Below, piece by piece: positions 41,961 through 43,540 of a stretch of DNA of 43,540 nucleotides. Position 1 is the stretch's first letter, and each line of letters starts with the position of its first letter. Under the pieces are notes generated by a model. It saw only the letters and a list, made by a program, of their open reading frames with translations, made no database searches and had not been told where the DNA came from. Location of the stretch: NCBI GenBank assembly GCA_009777825.1, contig WRLA01000019.1:1-43540 (forward strand). The letters run 5' to 3'. Origin of the DNA: Bacteroidales bacterium. Its GTDB lineage: Bacteria > Bacteroidota > Bacteroidia > Bacteroidales > WRLA01. The position numbers and the translations under genes were made by a program.

Positions 41961-43082
41961 ATGAACTTCATCAACGAAATAGCCCAACATTCCTGGGATG
42001 ACATCACCGCCCAAATCTACGCCTGCACACCCGCCGACGTCGAGCGTGCCATCGCCACGCCGCAGTTGAACATCACCAACTTCATGGCATTGCTGTCGCC
42101 CGCGGCGGAGCAATACTTGGAAAACATGGCAACATTAAGCCGCAAATACACCCGGCAGCGTTTCGGAAAAACCGTACAACTCTACGTCCCACTCTACCTG
42201 AGTAACGCCTGCGTCAACCACTGCGTCTATTGCGGCTTCAACCACGACAACCCGATACAACGTCGCATCCTCGACGACCAACAAATCTTGGAAGAAGTGC
42301 AGGCAATCAAAGCGATGGGCGGATTTGAACACGTCTTATTAGTTACCGGAGAGTCGCCGCGACAAGTCGGCGTAGAATATCTCGAACACGCCATCAACTT
42401 GGTAAAACCCCACTTCTCCTCCATCTCCATCGAGGTACAGCCCCTGAAACAGGAAGAATACGAGCGACTGATACACGCCGGACTGAATGCCGTCTATTGC
42501 TATCAGGAGACCTACCACAGGGAGCGTTACAAAGTGTATCATCCCAAAGGGATAAAGTCCGACTTCGCATGGCGGTTGGATACGTTTGAACGCATGGGCG
42601 CCGCCGGAATCCATAAAATGGGATTGGGCGTCTTAATCGGACTGGAGGATTGGCGCACCGACGCCCTCTTTATGGCGTTGCACCTGCGATATTTGCAGAA
42701 ACACTACTGGCGCACCAAGTACTCCATCTCCTTCCCCCGCATGCGTCCGCACGAGGGCAACGACTTCCAACCCAACGTCGTCATGACCGATAAACAGTTG
42801 GCGCAACTGATCTTCGCCTTTCGCCTCTTCGACCACGACGTCGAAATCGCCCTCTCCACCCGCGAAAGCGAATCTTTCCGTAACAACATGATGTCGCTGG
42901 GCATCACCACCCTGAGCGCCGGTTCGAAGACCGACCCGGGCGGCTACTCCGCCAAAAACATCACCGAATTGGAACAGTTCTCTGTCAACGACGACCGCAC
43001 GCCAACACAAATCCTCCAAGCCATCCGTAGCAATCACTACGAAGCGGTTTGGAAGGATTGGGATAGAGCCTTAACCGCTTAA
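41961..43082 (+). CDS. thiH: 2-iminoacetate synthase (radical SAM, ThiH)
   Basis: 373 residues. The radical-SAM cluster motif CVNHCVYCGF is near residue 90. ThiH features follow: LLVTGESPRQVGVEYL, CYQETYHRERYKVYHP, GLGVLIGLEDWRTDAL, ISFPRMRPHEG and the ThiH/BATS-type end LSAGSKTDPGGY. It splits tyrosine to make dehydroglycine for the thiazole ring of thiamine. No other thi gene or TPP riboswitch is nearby in the window, unlike usual thi operons. A related tyrosine-lyase such as HydG is less likely since the HydG C-terminal cluster motif is absent. Confidence 0.9.
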   Translation: MNFINEIAQHSWDDITAQIYACTPADVERAIATPQLNITNFMALLSPAAEQYLENMATLSRKYTRQRFGKTVQLYVPLYLSNACVNHCVYCGFNHDNPIQRRILDDQQILEEVQAIKAMGGFEHVLLVTGESPRQVGVEYLEHAINLVKPHFSSISIEVQPLKQEEYERLIHAGLNAVYCYQETYHRERYKVYHPKGIKSDFAWRLDTFERMGAAGIHKMGLGVLIGLEDWRTDALFMALHLRYLQKHYWRTKYSISFPRMRPHEGNDFQPNVVMTDKQLAQLIFAFRLFDHDVEIALSTRESESFRNNMMSLGITTLSAGSKTDPGGYSAKNITELEQFSVNDDRTPTQILQAIRSNHYEAVWKDWDRALTA

Positions 43083-43202
43083 CACGTAATTTGTACTTCT
43101 TCCGCCTGCGTCTTCCTGTTTCAAAATCCCCATAATAAGCAAAACCGTGGTTTTCCCTGCTCCATTAGGTCCCGCAATTATGAGTAGTTTCGGTCGTTCC
43201 AT
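43071..43202 (-). pseudogene. N-terminal remnant of a zeta-like toxin
   Basis: 43 codons from ATG at 43202: ERPKLLIIAGPNGAGKTTVL, the strand and P-loop that open zeta-type kinases. It continues LIMGILKQEDAGGRSTNYVLSG and stops at a codon inside the end of thiH (12-base antisense overlap). Zeta toxins are several hundred residues, so all that follows the P-loop is gone. It begins 4 bases after its upstream partner. Deletion up to thiH is the likely history. Confidence 0.75.
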
Positions 43203-43206
43203 ACAT

Positions 43207-43395
43207 TTACAAGTTTGGAAATATTTTTCTGATATTTTCGTACTCTCGTTGAATATTTTCCATTATTACAGACTGTAAATTTGAATTTTTTTCCCGAACT
43301 TCCGCCCTCGCTTCCTGCATAAGAAACGAAAGTTGTTCTTCTTTTGGCTCATTGTCGCTCGTGAACCTGTAATACATATTTGTTTCGTTTGCCAT
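43207..43395 (-). CDS. Small partner gene (antitoxin-like) of the zeta-like remnant
   Basis: 62 residues from ATG at 43395; a TTG at 43416 would add seven residues. ANETNMYYRFTSDNEPKEEQ then LSFLMQEARAEVREKNSNLQSV. Charged and helical with no DNA-binding fold. Proteins with a YYRFxSDxEPxxEQL opening precede zeta-like genes in Bacteroidota, as far as I recall. Possibly an antitoxin or accessory protein; with the toxin truncated it is an orphan. Confidence 0.7.
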   Translation of the reverse strand: MANETNMYYRFTSDNEPKEEQLSFLMQEARAEVREKNSNLQSVIMENIQREYENIRKIFPNL

Positions 43396-43540
43396 ATCTA
43401 CCTGTTTTATTATCAATCATACCTGTCCAATCTTTTAAATAAAGAAGCCTTTGTGTTTTCGTAATTTATTGATAATCAGTTGTATTTTTTCTAAAATTCT
43501 ATCAAAAGTTGTTGAAAATCTTTTTCGCTATCGCCTTGTG
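43396..43540. other. Right edge, nothing firm
   Basis: AT-rich. A minus-strand frame ending at 43435 reads ILEKIQLIINKLRKHKG, which looks coding, but a stop interrupts it near 43530 and no start is in the window. Could be the end of a gene beyond the edge, with a frameshift. Confidence 0.3.

Noticed and set aside
43435..43540. Minus-strand fragment ILEKIQLIINKLRKHKG
   Set aside because: Coding-like but interrupted and without a start inside the window.

Overview
The window looks like a chromosomal segment of a member of the Bacteroidales (phylum Bacteroidota). Four things point there. Promoters repeatedly show the Bacteroidota -7 element TAnnTTTG. Secreted proteins carry C-terminal type IX secretion (T9SS) sorting domains. 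There is a TonB/B12 uptake locus with a surface beta-propeller protein. Gene neighbourhoods such as rsfS-ftsH-LUD-cdsA-psd and hpt-adk-obg are typical of the order. No tRNA, rRNA, CRISPR array, transposase or phage gene was seen. The species cannot be named from sequence alone; carriage of T9SS tails argues against Bacteroides itself.

Layout. 1-4290: end of a TPR protein, an AbiE toxin-antitoxin pair with a clear palindromic operator, and an unrecognised zinc-ribbon membrane protein. 4291-7171: lepA and holA, divergent. 7161-13948 (minus): a cobalamin-riboswitch operon encoding a BtuB-like TonB receptor, a BtuG-like lipoprotein propeller and two T9SS-secreted proteins, one with DUF4465. Dispersed repeats have invaded this operon heavily. 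13960-21133 (minus): maf, a Phd/RelE-like pair, psd, cdsA, a GNAT-DUF2007 fusion with a tiny upstream partner, a LUD protein, ftsH and rsfS. 21140-25777: an AAA/DUF4143 ATPase, a VapBC-like pair, a frameshifted BspA-like remnant and hipBA. 25811-28552: phoH and a three-gene ECF sigma operon resembling sigY-yxlC-yxlD. 28653-31738 (plus): dapD, a PIN toxin pair, a GT9 glycosyltransferase and tsaC. 31768-36927: lysS, a TPR lipoprotein and xseAB. 36933-40414 (minus): a second AAA/DUF4143 gene, obg, adk and hpt. 40453-43395: pgk, thiH and the remains of a zeta-like toxin with its upstream partner.

Two themes stand out. First, there are seven toxin-antitoxin-type modules (AbiE, Phd/RelE-like, small protein + GNAT, VapBC, HipBA, small protein + PIN, zeta-like remnant). 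Several sit inside otherwise conserved housekeeping operons, and one toxin has become fused to the next housekeeping gene. Second, there are several families of short interspersed repeats: CTCTGTG-type heptad arrays; 28-bp palindromes with constant arms and variable self-complementary cores; hairpins with a constant GTTGGAAAC core and variable arms; and other heptamer arrays. They lie between genes and also inside coding sequence. They supply the hydrophobic cores of two signal peptides, in-frame inserts in the TonB receptor and T9SS tails, and the last codons of pgk and hipB. In the B12 operon they form mirror-symmetric islands that blur the starts of two genes. These repeats are the most unusual feature of the window.
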